From Nocardioides sp. Root240 (GTDB lineage Bacteria > Actinomycetota > Actinomycetes > Propionibacteriales > Nocardioidaceae), in assembly GCF_001428825.1 (NCBI RefSeq), contig NZ_LMIT01000016.1:83886-146705 (forward strand): 62,820 bases of DNA. The letters are read 5' to 3'. Under the pieces are notes generated by a model. The model was not told the origin of the DNA and made no database searches. It saw only the letters and a program-made list of their open reading frames with translations. Below are positions 49,830-58,044 of the stretch, one piece after another; position 1 is the stretch's first letter, and every line of letters begins with the position of its first letter. The position numbers and the translations under genes were made by a program.

Positions 49830-50302
49830 CCGGACACCAGGTGCGCCTCGCCACGCCCGCCGACGCGGACGTGGTGGGCCGGCTGCTCTTCGACTTCAAC
49901 ACCGAGTTCGGTGCTCCGACGCCGAGCGCTGCCGAGTTCGCGGCCCGGTTCACCGCGCTGCTGGCCCGCGACGACGTGCTCGTGGCGCTCTCGGAAGCGG
50001 ACGGACCGGACGGCGGCGCCACCGGCTTCGCCTACCTCACGCTCCGCCCGACCCCGTACGGCGACGGGCCGCTCGCCCAGCTGGAGGAGCTCTACGTCGT
50101 ACCCGCACTCCGGGACGGTGGCATCGGCACCGCCCTGCTGACGCGCAGCGTCGACGAGGTGCTCGCCCGCGGCGGGATCGAGGTGCACATCAACGTCGAC
50201 GAGGTCGACGCCGACACCCGGCGGTTCTACGAGCGGCACGGCTTCACGAACATCGAGCCCGGCGAGGACTACCGGATGCTCTGCTACCTGCGCGAGCTGT
50301 GA
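49817..50302 (+). CDS. GNAT family N-acetyltransferase
   Basis: 161 residues from the ATG at 49817, overlapping the tetR stop by 13 bases; a GTG at 49826 with a 4-base overlap is an alternative. The GNAT core is clear: a beta-bulge with LEELYVVPALRDGGIGTALL (acetyl-CoA-binding V/IxxxRxxGIG variant) and a C-terminal ADTRRFYERHGFTNIEPGED. Coupled to the tetR gene and to a second acetyltransferase. Substrate unknown. Confidence 0.88.
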   Translation: MDAVTGHQVRLATPADADVVGRLLFDFNTEFGAPTPSAAEFAARFTALLARDDVLVALSEADGPDGGATGFAYLTLRPTPYGDGPLAQLEELYVVPALRDGGIGTALLTRSVDEVLARGGIEVHINVDEVDADTRRFYERHGFTNIEPGEDYRMLCYLREL

Positions 50303-50766
50303 CCCGCCTGCGCCCCGCGCGGCCCGGCGAGGCCGCCGCCCTCTCCGCCCTCGCGCTGCGCTCGAAGGGCCACTGGGGCTACGACGATGCCTTCCTCGAG
50401 GCGTGCCGCGCCGAGCTCACCCTCCGCGACGACGAGCTGGCCGCGCGGCGCACCCTGGTCGCCGAGCTCGACGGCGCGGTCGCCGGCTTCGGGACGCTGG
50501 AGGGCGCGCCGCCGTACGGCGAGCTGGGGATGCTGTTCGTCGACCCCGGCGCCATCGGCCGGGGCCTCGGCGGCGCCCTGCTCGCGGCGCTGGTCACCGC
50601 GGCCCGCGACGAGGGCTTCGCGCGGCTGGCGATCGACGCCGACCCGTACGCCGAGGCCTTCTACCTCGCGCACGGGGCCGTCCGGGTCGGCGAGGTCGTC
50701 TCGGGCTCGGTCCCGGGGCGGGTCCTGCCGCAGCTGGAGCTGGAGCTGGGAGTCACTCGAGGCTGA
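50299..50766 (+). CDS. GNAT family N-acetyltransferase
   Basis: 155 residues from the GTG at 50299, whose overlap (GTGA) couples it to the preceding acetyltransferase. The acetyl-CoA motif appears as GMLFVDPGAIGRGLGGALLA, and YAEAFYLAHGAVRVGEVVSG closes the fold. The early KGHWGYDDAFLEA is typical of a GNAT subgroup. It ends convergent with the small membrane gene, overlapping by 14 bases. Substrate unknown. Confidence 0.88.
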   Translation: MTRLRPARPGEAAALSALALRSKGHWGYDDAFLEACRAELTLRDDELAARRTLVAELDGAVAGFGTLEGAPPYGELGMLFVDPGAIGRGLGGALLAALVTAARDEGFARLAIDADPYAEAFYLAHGAVRVGEVVSGSVPGRVLPQLELELGVTRG

Positions 50767-50974
50767 CGTCGGCGAAGATCAGCACCGGCCAGGCGATCAG
50801 CTCGCCGACGTACGACGCGGTCGCGTCGAGGCCGTGGAGCTCGCTGAGGTGCTCCCGGTGGGCGTCGGCCCAGAAGACCCCGACGACGAGGTAGGGCAGG
50901 GCCAGCCACACGCCGACGATGACCAGGTCCTGGAGCCACGAGCGCTGCTGGGGAGAGCCGTCGGTGGTCGTCAT
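50753..50974 (-). CDS. Small membrane protein with a single helix, TetR-operator associated
   Basis: 73 residues from the ATG at 50972-50974. One membrane helix (about 15-35, LQDLVIVGVWLALPYLVVGV) and a second weaker one near the C-terminus (ELIAWPVLIFADV). The start lies 29 bases from the second copy of the TetR operator (51003-51024), so the gene is probably in the same regulon as the DUF2236 gene. No family is recognised. Confidence 0.65.
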   Translation of the reverse strand: MTTTDGSPQQRSWLQDLVIVGVWLALPYLVVGVFWADAHREHLSELHGLDATASYVGELIAWPVLIFADVSLE

Positions 50975-51002
50975 GGCGCCACGGTAGGCGACGCTGAGCA
51001 CA

Positions 51003-51024
51003 ATTACTACACCTGTGCAGTAAT
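51003..51024. promoter_or_regulatory. TetR operator, copy 2 (ATTACTACA...CAGTAAT)
   Basis: A 22-base palindrome with half-sites ATTACTACA and TG(T/C)AGTAAT, extended by flanking CA/TG to CAATTACT...AGTAATTG. It sits between the divergent small membrane gene (starting at 50974) and the VOC gene (51066). It matches the element at 49168-49189, which controls the tetR/DUF2236 pair. Confidence 0.75.
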
Positions 51025-51065
51025 TGGTGGGTGCCGATGTCGGCGGTGAGGTGCAGGGTGGAGCC

Positions 51066-51455
51066 ATGACCAGTTCCCCCCTCGTCACCGAGCTCCTCTC
51101 CGTCTGCATCGACACCTCCGACGCCGGCCGGCTGGCGCAGTTCTACGCCGACCTGACCGGCGGCGAGGTCAGCGGCGTCTACCCCGAGTACGGCTACGCC
51201 TCGGCCGAGGTGCTCGGCTCAACGCTCAACTTCCAGACCGTCGCCGACTACCGCCGGCCCGAGTGGCCGGGCCAGGAGCACCCGCAGCAGTTCCACCTCG
51301 ACTTCCGGGTGCCGGAGCTCGAGCCCGCGGTCGAGCACGCCGTCGCGCTCGGCGCCACCGTGGCCGCCGACCAGCCCGAGGGCATGACCTGGCGGGTCAT
51401 GCTCGACCCCGACGGGCACCCGTTCTGCCTGTGCCCGCCGCAGCAGCAGCAGTGA
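51066..51455 (+). CDS. VOC (glyoxalase-like) family protein
   Basis: 129 residues from the ATG at 51066 (GGAG upstream). A single glyoxalase-type module: LLSVCIDTSDAGRLAQFYAD at the start, QFHLDFRVPELEPAVEHAVA with a potential His ligand in the middle, and MLDPDGHPFCLCP at the end. Substrate unknown. Its promoter lies at the second TetR operator. It is convergent with the DHFR-like gene 4 bases away. Confidence 0.88.
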   Translation: MTSSPLVTELLSVCIDTSDAGRLAQFYADLTGGEVSGVYPEYGYASAEVLGSTLNFQTVADYRRPEWPGQEHPQQFHLDFRVPELEPAVEHAVALGATVAADQPEGMTWRVMLDPDGHPFCLCPPQQQQ

Positions 51456-51459
51456 CCCG

Positions 51460-52074
51460 TCAGGCTCGCCGGTAGGTCAGGTGCGTGACGTGCGGCGTCT
51501 GCCGCACGCCCACCTGCACCATGCCGAGCTCCGGGACGCCGTCGAACAGCCGGGAGCCCCGGTGGCCCTCGGCCGCCGAGAAGCCCGACACGAAGGGCGT
51601 CACGTGCCAGCGCAGCTCGTCGAGCACGCCCGCCGCCAGGCAGGCGTTGATCGTGGACGCGCCGCCGGCGATCGACACGGTGCGGTCGCCGGCGGCCTCC
51701 CGGGCTTGCGCGAGCGCGGAGTCGAGGCCGTCGGTCACGAAGTGGAAGGTGGTGCCGCCGTCCATCTCCAGCGGTGTCCGCGCGTGGTGGGTGAGCACGA
51801 ACACCGGCGCGTGGTACGGCGGCTCCTCGCCCCACCACCCGCGCCACTGGACGTCGTGCGGACCCCGCCCGGGGTCGAACATGTTGCGCCCCATCACGAA
51901 GGCGCCCGCGTCCACGATCGCGTCGACCTCGGCGCGGTTCTCGTCACCGTGGTCGAACATCCACGCGTGCATCGGACCCTGGTCGAGGTCACCGAAGGGT
52001 CGCTCGAGGCACTGCCCCGGACCCGATCCGAATCCGTCGAGGGAGGTGGAGATGTCTGCGGTCACGATGCCCAT
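51460..52074 (-). CDS. Dihydrofolate-reductase-like (RibD C-terminal type) protein
   Basis: 204 residues from the ATG at 52072-52074; an upstream ATG at 52107 is possible. The fold is that of bacterial RibD-C/YwjB-type reductases: ADISTSLDGFGSGPG at the N-terminus, AGAFVMGRNMFDPGRG, and VSIAGGASTINACLAAGVLD with the NADPH-binding GGASTI motif. Such proteins are not the housekeeping folA. Substrate unknown. Confidence 0.88.
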   Translation of the reverse strand: MGIVTADISTSLDGFGSGPGQCLERPFGDLDQGPMHAWMFDHGDENRAEVDAIVDAGAFVMGRNMFDPGRGPHDVQWRGWWGEEPPYHAPVFVLTHHARTPLEMDGGTTFHFVTDGLDSALAQAREAAGDRTVSIAGGASTINACLAAGVLDELRWHVTPFVSGFSAAEGHRGSRLFDGVPELGMVQVGVRQTPHVTHLTYRRA

Positions 52075-52141
52075 GCCTGACTGACCGCCGGCGCCACGAA
52101 AACTCATCGTGACCCGCAGACCCGCGTGGGAGACTCGTCGG

Positions 52142-52798
52142 GTGCTGGGCATCACCGACCTGTCGACGTACCTGGTCGGGCTGGTGCTGATCATCCTGCT
52201 CCCCGGCCCGAACTCCCTCTACGTCCTCTCCGTCGCCGCCCGCCGCGGCGTCCGCGACGGCTACCGCGCAGCCGCCGGCGTGTGGACCGGCGACGCGGTC
52301 CTGATGACCCTCTCGGCCGCGGGCGTCGCGTCCCTGCTGCAGGCCAACGACGTGGCGTTCTCGATCGTGAAGTGGGTCGGCGCGGGCTACCTCGGCTACC
52401 TCGCCTTCACCATGCTGCGCGGCGCCCTGCTGATGTGGCGGGCCCGCGCGCGGGCGGTCCAGGCCGTGAAGGAAGGGGCACCGACCCCGGTCCCGAACGA
52501 GCGGCCGTACCGCCGTGCGCTGGTCATCAGCTTGCTCAACCCGAAGGCGATCCTCTTCTTCGTCGCCTTCTTCGTGCAGTTCGTCGATCCGGCCTACGAC
52601 AAGCCCGCGCTGTCCTTCCTGGCCCTCGGCGCGCTCGCCCAGGTCGCCAGCGTCGCCTACCTGTCGGCCCTGATCTTCGGCGGCACCCGCCTCGCCGACG
52701 CCTTCCGCCGCCGCCGCGCCCTCTCCGCCGCCGGTACGTCGGCCGTCGGCGCGATCTTCCTCGGCTTCGCCGTCAAGCTCTCCCTCGCCCACGCCTGA
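52142..52798 (+). CDS. LysE/RhtB family amino-acid exporter
   Basis: 218 residues from the GTG at 52142 (an upstream ATG at 52109 is an alternative). About six membrane helices. The family signature LPGPNSLYVLSVAARRGVRD appears in helix 1, then AAAGVWTGDAVLMTLSAAGV and ALVISLLNPKAILFFVAFFV. This is LeuE/RhtB-like, typical of exporters for neutral amino acids or derivatives. No regulator is adjacent; divergent from the DHFR-like gene. Confidence 0.92.
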   Translation: MLGITDLSTYLVGLVLIILLPGPNSLYVLSVAARRGVRDGYRAAAGVWTGDAVLMTLSAAGVASLLQANDVAFSIVKWVGAGYLGYLAFTMLRGALLMWRARARAVQAVKEGAPTPVPNERPYRRALVISLLNPKAILFFVAFFVQFVDPAYDKPALSFLALGALAQVASVAYLSALIFGGTRLADAFRRRRALSAAGTSAVGAIFLGFAVKLSLAHA

Positions 52799-52809
52799 CC
52801 GCGAAGTGT

Positions 52810-52916
52810 TAGTTCTGGCAGGTCGAAGTGCCAGAACTGCGCGGTCGAGGTGTTACCTCGGGTGCCACCTCGACCCATCAGAACCAACACCTCGGCGCGC
52901 CAGAACCAACACCTCG
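52810..52916. repeat. Intergenic palindrome plus direct repeats (CAGAAC and AGGTGTT words)
   Basis: AGTTCTGGCA (52810-52819) pairs with TGCCAGAACT (52829-52838). CAGAACCAACACCTCG is repeated at 52879-52894 and 52901-52916, and its complement word CGAGGTGTTA lies at 52846-52855. The block separates convergent genes and may terminate both. Confidence 0.65.
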
Positions 52917-52918
52917 CG

Positions 52919-53866
52919 CTACCAGCTGACCTCGTCGCAGGCAGACGAGCGATGGCCCTCGACCTGGAGGGTGGCGTGCTCGATCTGGTGCTGCTCGCGG
53001 AGAACGGCCTGGCCGGCGCGGAGGGCGAGCGCCGCGTCGGCGCCCTCGGCGAGGACGAGGTGGGCGGTGGCGACGTGCATGCCGGAGGTGAGCGTCCACA
53101 CGTGCAGGTCGTGGACGTCGCACACGCCCTCGACCGCGGCGAGGGAGGCCGTGACGGTCTCGACCTCCATGCCGGCGGGGACGTGCTGGCCGAGGACGGC
53201 GAGCACCTCGCGGCCGAGCACCACCGCTCGTACGGCGACGAACCCGCCGATCAGGAAGGCGACCACGGTGTCCCAGATCCCGTCGCCGGTGGCGAGGATC
53301 AGGCCGCCGGCGGCCAGCACGCCGACGCTGCCGGCGGTGTCGGCGACGACCTCGAGGTAGGCGCCCTTCACGTTGAGCGAGTCCTTCGCGCCGGCCCGGA
53401 GCAGCAGCAGGGCGGCGAGGTTGACCAGCAGGCCGAGCAGGCCGACGAGCAGCATCGGGCCGGTCTCGACCTCGACGTCCTCGCCGATCCGGCCGATCGC
53501 CTCGACGACGACGTAGACCGAGACGCCGAGCATCATCAGCACCGCCAGGCCCGAGGCGAAGACCTCGGCCCGGTAGGAGCCATAGGTACGACGCCCGCTG
53601 CTGTCCTCGCGGGTGGCGATCTTGGTCGCGACCAGCGCCGCCCCGAGTGCCACCACGTCGGCGGCCATGTGGCCGGCGTCGGAGATCAGGGCGAGCGAGC
53701 CGCTGACGATGCCGACGACGAGCTCGACGACGAAGAAGGCCGCGATCAGGCCGAACGAGATCGCCAGCCGCCAGCGGTGGCGGCCGCCGGCATGGCCGGC
53801 CGCAGCGCCGGATCCGCCGGATCCGCCGGGGCTCGCCGTGTGGCCGTGCCCGTGCCCGACGCCCAT
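52919..53866 (-). CDS. Cation diffusion facilitator (CzcD/ZitB-like zinc exporter)
   Basis: 315 residues from the ATG at 53864-53866, sharing one base with the arsR stop. The N-terminus is His/Gly-rich (GVGHGHGHTASPGG), a metal-binding tail. Six membrane helices follow (about 32-205); helix 2 has SDAGHMAADVVALGAALVAT and helix 5 VVADTAGSVGVLAAGG, giving the HxxxD and DxxxD zinc sites. The cytosolic C-terminal domain contains GVCDVHDLHVWTLTSGMHVA. It should export zinc or a similar metal out of the cell in exchange for protons. The ArsR regulator ahead of it is the likely sensor. Confidence 0.93.
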   Translation of the reverse strand: MGVGHGHGHTASPGGSGGSGAAAGHAGGRHRWRLAISFGLIAAFFVVELVVGIVSGSLALISDAGHMAADVVALGAALVATKIATREDSSGRRTYGSYRAEVFASGLAVLMMLGVSVYVVVEAIGRIGEDVEVETGPMLLVGLLGLLVNLAALLLLRAGAKDSLNVKGAYLEVVADTAGSVGVLAAGGLILATGDGIWDTVVAFLIGGFVAVRAVVLGREVLAVLGQHVPAGMEVETVTASLAAVEGVCDVHDLHVWTLTSGMHVATAHLVLAEGADAALALRAGQAVLREQHQIEHATLQVEGHRSSACDEVSW

Positions 53867-54243
53867 CACCACTCCTCGTCGCCGTGCAGGGCGGCAGGAC
53901 CGAAGTTGGCGGAGAGCACGACGGCCTCCCCGGTGGCCTCGAGCAACCGCTCGGCGGCGCGCAGGATGTCGGCGGTCGCGGCGGGGTGCGCGAGGGAGAA
54001 CATCGACGCCCGTCCGCTGGGCCGCGACACGACCAGCCCGCAGTCGCGCAGGCAGGCGAGGTGCTTGGAGACCGTGGACTGGGCCAGGCCGAGGTGGTCG
54101 GTGAGGTCGACGACGCGGTGCTCGCCGAGCGCGAGGTGCTGCAGGATCGCGAGCCGGTTGGGGTCGCTGAGGCCGTGCAGCAGGCAGGCCGCCGCCACCA
54201 GGGCGTCGACCTCCGTCGTACGGTCCACCTGATTGATCGCCAT
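53866..54243 (-). CDS. ArsR/SmtB family metal-responsive repressor
   Basis: 125 residues from the ATG at 54241-54243. The winged helix reads LHGLSDPNRLAILQHLALGE then HLGLAQSTVSKHLACLRDCG. A possible metal site is formed by the Cys in ACLRDC and the Cys in AACLLHG, plus a C-terminal His (LHGDEEW). The start codon lies inside a 16-base palindrome (54236-54251), so the protein probably represses its own gene and the CDF exporter, releasing on zinc, cadmium or related metals. Confidence 0.92.
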   Translation of the reverse strand: MAINQVDRTTEVDALVAAACLLHGLSDPNRLAILQHLALGEHRVVDLTDHLGLAQSTVSKHLACLRDCGLVVSRPSGRASMFSLAHPAATADILRAAERLLEATGEAVVLSANFGPAALHGDEEW

Positions 54244-54251
54244 ATGGCGAT
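54236..54251. promoter_or_regulatory. ArsR operator overlapping the arsR start codon
   Basis: ATCGCCATATGGCGAT is a perfect 16-base palindrome that contains the start codon of the arsR gene. Its core CATATG resembles known ArsR/CmtR-type operators. Location inside the translation start suits tight repression of the arsR-CDF operon. Confidence 0.7.
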
Positions 54252-54437
54252 GTAATCACCGAACGGCAACGCCGGTCAAGGTCACTGCCGTCGCCCGCAG
54301 TACGTAAAGTCTTCAACTTCTCCGGGTCACGGCGCACATTTTCGTCTACCGTCGAGGCAGGGAGGGGCCCCCTCGGGCAAGTGCGGGCGCCAGGGTGAGG
54401 GAGCGGACGCGACCCGTGGGTCGACTCCGCCGACGAG

Positions 54438-56606
54438 GTGGGACAAGTGGTGGTCCAGGCCGACGGCGACGGCGCGCCGGCCATCGGCATGCCCTCGGGC
54501 GCCTCCGAGCAGGAGGCGCAGCGACTGCGCCTCATCCTCGAGGCGGCACCCAGTGCGATGCTGATGGTCGACCGGTCCGGACACGTCGTGCTGATCAACG
54601 CGCAGGCGGAGCAGCTGTTCGGCATCGGACGTGCGCGCCTGCTGGAGATGGAGGTCGAGGACCTCATCCCCCGTCGTTCGCGAGCAGCCCACCACACGTA
54701 CCGGTCGCGCTACCTCGCCCGACCCGCTGCCCGCCCGATGGGCGCGGGGCGCGATCTCTACGGCCTGCGCGGCGACGGCACCGAGGTGCCGATCGAGATC
54801 GGCCTCAACCCGATCACGATCGGCGAGGAGTCCTTCGTCCTGGCCTCGGTCATCGACATCAGCGAGCGCCTCGCGACCCAAGCGGCCCTGGAGTCCGTCG
54901 GGCGCGACTCCCTGCGCCGCAGCATCCTGGCCAGCATGCCCTGCAGCGTGGTCGCGACCGACCTCGAGGGCAGGATCCTGGCCGCCAACCCCGCGACCGA
55001 GGTGCTGCTGGGCTACCCGGAGGCAGAGCTCGTGGGCCAGCCGCTCGGTCGCCTCTACTCCGGTCCCGGCCACGGCGGCCGGGCGGCCGACCTCCCCGCC
55101 GTGGCCACGGGCGAGGAGCGGGAGGTCGACTACCGCCGCCGCGACGGCTCGACCGTCGCCGTGGGTGAGGTGATCAGCCCCGTCATCGACGACGACGGCG
55201 GGGTCGTCACCGGCTACCTGGCGGTCGCCTTCGACATCACCAAGCGGGTCGAGGCGCGGGCGAGGGTGGCCTACCTGGCGAGCCACGACTCCCTGACCGG
55301 CCTCCCCAACCGTGCCACCTTGACCCGGCACCTCGAGGAGGCGATCCGCGAGGCAGAGCGGAAGCAGGAGCTGGTCGCGCTGCTCCTCCTCGACGTCGAC
55401 CACTTCAAGCGTGTCAACGACTCGCTGGGGCATCACGCCGGCGACCGCCTGTTGCTGGGCCTCGCGGACCGTCTCCGGCACACGGCGCAGGACCGGGACC
55501 TCGTCGCGCGGCTCGGCGGCGACGAGTTCGTGGTCGTGATCTGTGGCCTGACCCGCATCGACGAGGTCACCGCGCGGGTCGATCGACTCGCCGCGGCCCT
55601 GCCCGGATCGGTGACCGTCGACAACCGCGAGGTGCTGGCCACGGCGAGCATCGGTTGCGCCGTCTATCCCGACCACGGGCGCTCGCCGGCGCACATGCTG
55701 AAGCACGCCGACATCGCGATGTACCGCGCCAAGGCGGCCGGCCGCAACAACCTGCGCTGGTACGACGAGTCGATGGGCGCCGACGGCAGCGACAAGCTGG
55801 TCCTGTCCACCGCCCTGCAGCAGGCACTCGACCGGGAGGGCGAGCTCTCGGTCGCCTACCAGCCCCAGGTCGACCTCGCGACGGGAACCCTCGTCGGATT
55901 CGAGGCCCTCGCCCGCTGGTCCTCGCCCGCGCTGGGCGTCGTCCCCCCGGACCGCTTCATCCCGGTGGCGGAGGATTCGGGCCTCATCGCGCACCTCGGC
56001 GCGCACGTGCTCCGACAGGCGTGCCGGGACGCCGTGACGCTGCGTGAGGAGCTCGACCTCCCGTTGCGCATGGCCGTGAACGTGTCGCCCCGGCAATTCG
56101 CTCGAAGCACCTGGCTCGACGAGCTGGACGCCGCGCTCGCCGACTCCGGCCTCGACCCGGCCGCCCTCGAGCTCGAGATCACCGAGGGGACGCTGATGGA
56201 CGACGACAACGACGTCCGGCTGGTGCTGCACGAGCTCAAGAGCATCGGCACGCGGATCGTCGTCGACGACTTCGGCCAGGGCTACTCCAGCCTCGCGTAC
56301 CTGACCCGCTTCCCCGTCGACAAGCTCAAGATCGACCGCGAGTTCGTCCGGCGGATCGCGGCCACCCATGCCGACGCCGCGGTGATCGACGCGATCCTCG
56401 CGATGTCGCACGCGCTGGGGATGCGGGTCGCCGCCGAGGGCGTGGAGACCCGCGAGCAGGTGGACTACCTCAGCGCGCGGGGCTGCGACGAGGCGCAGGG
56501 CTTCTACTACGGCGAGGGCGTTCCCCTCCCGGAGGTCGCCCGCCACGCCCATCTCCTGGCGGCAAGTGCTCACCCGTCCCCGTCCCGAGCCGAAGGACTG
56601 ATGTGA
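54438..56606 (+). CDS. PAS-PAS-GGDEF-EAL cyclic di-GMP enzyme
   Basis: 722 residues from the GTG at 54438; an ATG at 54490 is out of frame, so the GTG is preferred. Two PAS domains (about 25-145, 160-275) precede a GGDEF domain with an intact LGGDEF (360-364) and an EAL domain with EAL at 489-491, EITEGTLMDDD, DDFGQGYSSLAYL and EGVETREQ, all needed for phosphodiesterase activity. No membrane helix is visible, so it senses an internal signal. It could both make and break c-di-GMP. A degenerate GGDEF gene overlaps its stop. Confidence 0.95.
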   Translation: MGQVVVQADGDGAPAIGMPSGASEQEAQRLRLILEAAPSAMLMVDRSGHVVLINAQAEQLFGIGRARLLEMEVEDLIPRRSRAAHHTYRSRYLARPAARPMGAGRDLYGLRGDGTEVPIEIGLNPITIGEESFVLASVIDISERLATQAALESVGRDSLRRSILASMPCSVVATDLEGRILAANPATEVLLGYPEAELVGQPLGRLYSGPGHGGRAADLPAVATGEEREVDYRRRDGSTVAVGEVISPVIDDDGGVVTGYLAVAFDITKRVEARARVAYLASHDSLTGLPNRATLTRHLEEAIREAERKQELVALLLLDVDHFKRVNDSLGHHAGDRLLLGLADRLRHTAQDRDLVARLGGDEFVVVICGLTRIDEVTARVDRLAAALPGSVTVDNREVLATASIGCAVYPDHGRSPAHMLKHADIAMYRAKAAGRNNLRWYDESMGADGSDKLVLSTALQQALDREGELSVAYQPQVDLATGTLVGFEALARWSSPALGVVPPDRFIPVAEDSGLIAHLGAHVLRQACRDAVTLREELDLPLRMAVNVSPRQFARSTWLDELDAALADSGLDPAALELEITEGTLMDDDNDVRLVLHELKSIGTRIVVDDFGQGYSSLAYLTRFPVDKLKIDREFVRRIAATHADAAVIDAILAMSHALGMRVAAEGVETREQVDYLSARGCDEAQGFYYGEGVPLPEVARHAHLLAASAHPSPSRAEGLM

Positions 56607-57118
56607 CCACCACCGCGCTGTACGACGCGGAGACCGGCCTCCCGGGTCGCGGGCTCCTGACCGACCGGCTCCTGATGGCGTTGCGCGGGGCGGAGCGCAC
56701 CGGCCACGAGGTCGGCCTGGTGCTGCTCGAGCTCACCTCGATCGAGCACGAGGACGCTGCCACCGGCACGCCCGACGTCCTGAGCGAGGTCCTCCAGGAG
56801 GTCGCCGAGCGGCTCAGCGCGTGCATCCGGGGCGTCGACTCCGTGGGCCGGCTGGGGCCGACCACCTTCGCACTGGTGCTCCAGGGCGAGGTCGGCGAGG
56901 AGGGGATCCGCACCCTCGCGCGGCGGGTGCTCTTCGAGCTCAGCCCTCCGATCCTGACCGGCCTGCGCCAGCACTTCGTCACGGCCCGGCTCGGCGGCAC
57001 GTTCGCCGTACCCGGTCTCGACGACCCGCGCTCGATGCTGCGCCGTGCGGGCGTCGCGCTGGACCAGGCGCGGCAGCCGGACGCGGAGCTGTTCGTCCTC
57101 CACGACACGGGGGACTAG
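56603..57118 (+). CDS. Degenerate GGDEF-like protein
   Basis: 171 residues from the GTG at 56603, overlapping the previous stop by four bases. The start YDAETGLPGRGLLTDRLLMA and the following helices match the GGDEF fold (DxLTGLPNR type), but the catalytic GGDEF loop is replaced by RLGPTTFALVLQG. No RxxD inhibitory site is evident. It cannot be an active cyclase and is likely a binding or regulatory partner of the enzyme encoded just upstream. Confidence 0.8.
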   Translation: MTTTALYDAETGLPGRGLLTDRLLMALRGAERTGHEVGLVLLELTSIEHEDAATGTPDVLSEVLQEVAERLSACIRGVDSVGRLGPTTFALVLQGEVGEEGIRTLARRVLFELSPPILTGLRQHFVTARLGGTFAVPGLDDPRSMLRRAGVALDQARQPDAELFVLHDTGD

Positions 57119-57134
57119 TGTCCCCCTCGTGCTG

Positions 57135-57920
57135 ATGCGACCGGCGGAGCTCGAGGCCATCCGCGAGGGCGCGGTCGACCTGGCGTTCCGGCGCTGGGAC
57201 CGCCCGCGGGTCAAGGTGGGCACCCGGCTGCGGACCGCCGTGGGTCTCGTCGAGGTGGTCAGCGTCGAGCCGACGTCCCTCTCGGCCCTCCGGGCCGAGG
57301 ACGCCCGCCGCGCGGGAGCGGCCAACCTCGCGGCCCTCAAGGACGCGCTCGCCGCCCGGCCGGAGCGCCCGGTGTTCCGCATCGGCCTCCGGTACGCCGG
57401 CACCGATCCCCGCGAGACGCTGCGCGACACGCTGCCCGACAGCGCCGAGGTCGCCACGATCCTGGCCGGCCTGGACCGGCTCGACGCCGCCTCGCCGATC
57501 GGCCCCTGGACGCGGACCACGCTGCGGATCATCGACCGCAACCCGGAGGTCCGCGCGCCCGAGCTCGCCGCCGAGCTGACCCGCCCGACGGCCGAGTTCA
57601 AGCGCGACGTCCGCAAGCTCAAGGAGCGGGGACTGACCGAGTCCCTCGCCATCGGCTACCGCCTCTCACCCCGCGGCGAGGTCGTCCTCGACCACGTCGA
57701 CGGACCGCGCGAGCGCGCCCCGCGCCGTGACGGCCACCCGCTGCCGCGCACCATCGGCGCCCCCGCCACCCGCGCCCTGCGCGGGGTCGACGTGCACACC
57801 CTCGAGGCCGTCAGCGGCTGGTCGCGCCGCGACCTCGCCGCACTCCACGGCGTCGGGCCGATCGCGCTCGACCGACTCGAGGCGGCGCTGGCCCAGCTGG
57901 GGCTGACCTACGCCGGCTGA
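57135..57920 (+). CDS. Conserved hypothetical protein with ASCH-like N-terminus and helix-hairpin-helix C-terminus
   Basis: 261 residues from the ATG at 57135 (a GTG at 57129 is an in-frame alternative). Residues about 1-55 resemble an ASCH-type beta-barrel (LAFRRWDRPRVKVGTRLRTA and a following VEVVSVEP strand). The middle (about 120-180) is helical, with ELAAELTRPTAEFKRDVRKLKERGL like a winged helix. The C-terminus, WSRRDLAALHGVGPIALDRL, is a helix-hairpin-helix-like DNA-binding motif. A nucleic-acid-binding role is likely; no catalytic motif is seen. It follows the degenerate GGDEF gene by 16 bases. Confidence 0.7.
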   Translation: MRPAELEAIREGAVDLAFRRWDRPRVKVGTRLRTAVGLVEVVSVEPTSLSALRAEDARRAGAANLAALKDALAARPERPVFRIGLRYAGTDPRETLRDTLPDSAEVATILAGLDRLDAASPIGPWTRTTLRIIDRNPEVRAPELAAELTRPTAEFKRDVRKLKERGLTESLAIGYRLSPRGEVVLDHVDGPRERAPRRDGHPLPRTIGAPATRALRGVDVHTLEAVSGWSRRDLAALHGVGPIALDRLEAALAQLGLTYAG

Positions 57921-57943
57921 TCCCGCGAGAGGGCAGCTGGTAG

Positions 57944-58043
57944 CGGCTCGTACGACCATCGCTGACGGTTCGCGCAGCCATGACTCACGGTTCGCGGGAC
58001 CATTTGCGACGGTTCGTGGAGCCACGAGCCACGGTTCGTGGGG
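57944..58043. repeat. Five degenerate 22-base tandem repeats
   Basis: Units start at 57944, 57966, 57988, 58010 and 58032, each opening CGGTTCG (CGGCTCG in the first) and carrying an internal CCA(T/C) near position 13. The period is exactly 22 bases. It is not a multiple of three, so the repeat is not a coding array. It fills the gap between convergent genes ending at 57920 and 58045. Confidence 0.75.
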
Positions 58044-58044
58044 G

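Noticed and set aside
57944..58043. CRISPR-like short repeats
   Set aside because: The 22-base units are contiguous without spacers and too degenerate for CRISPR; no cas genes are near.
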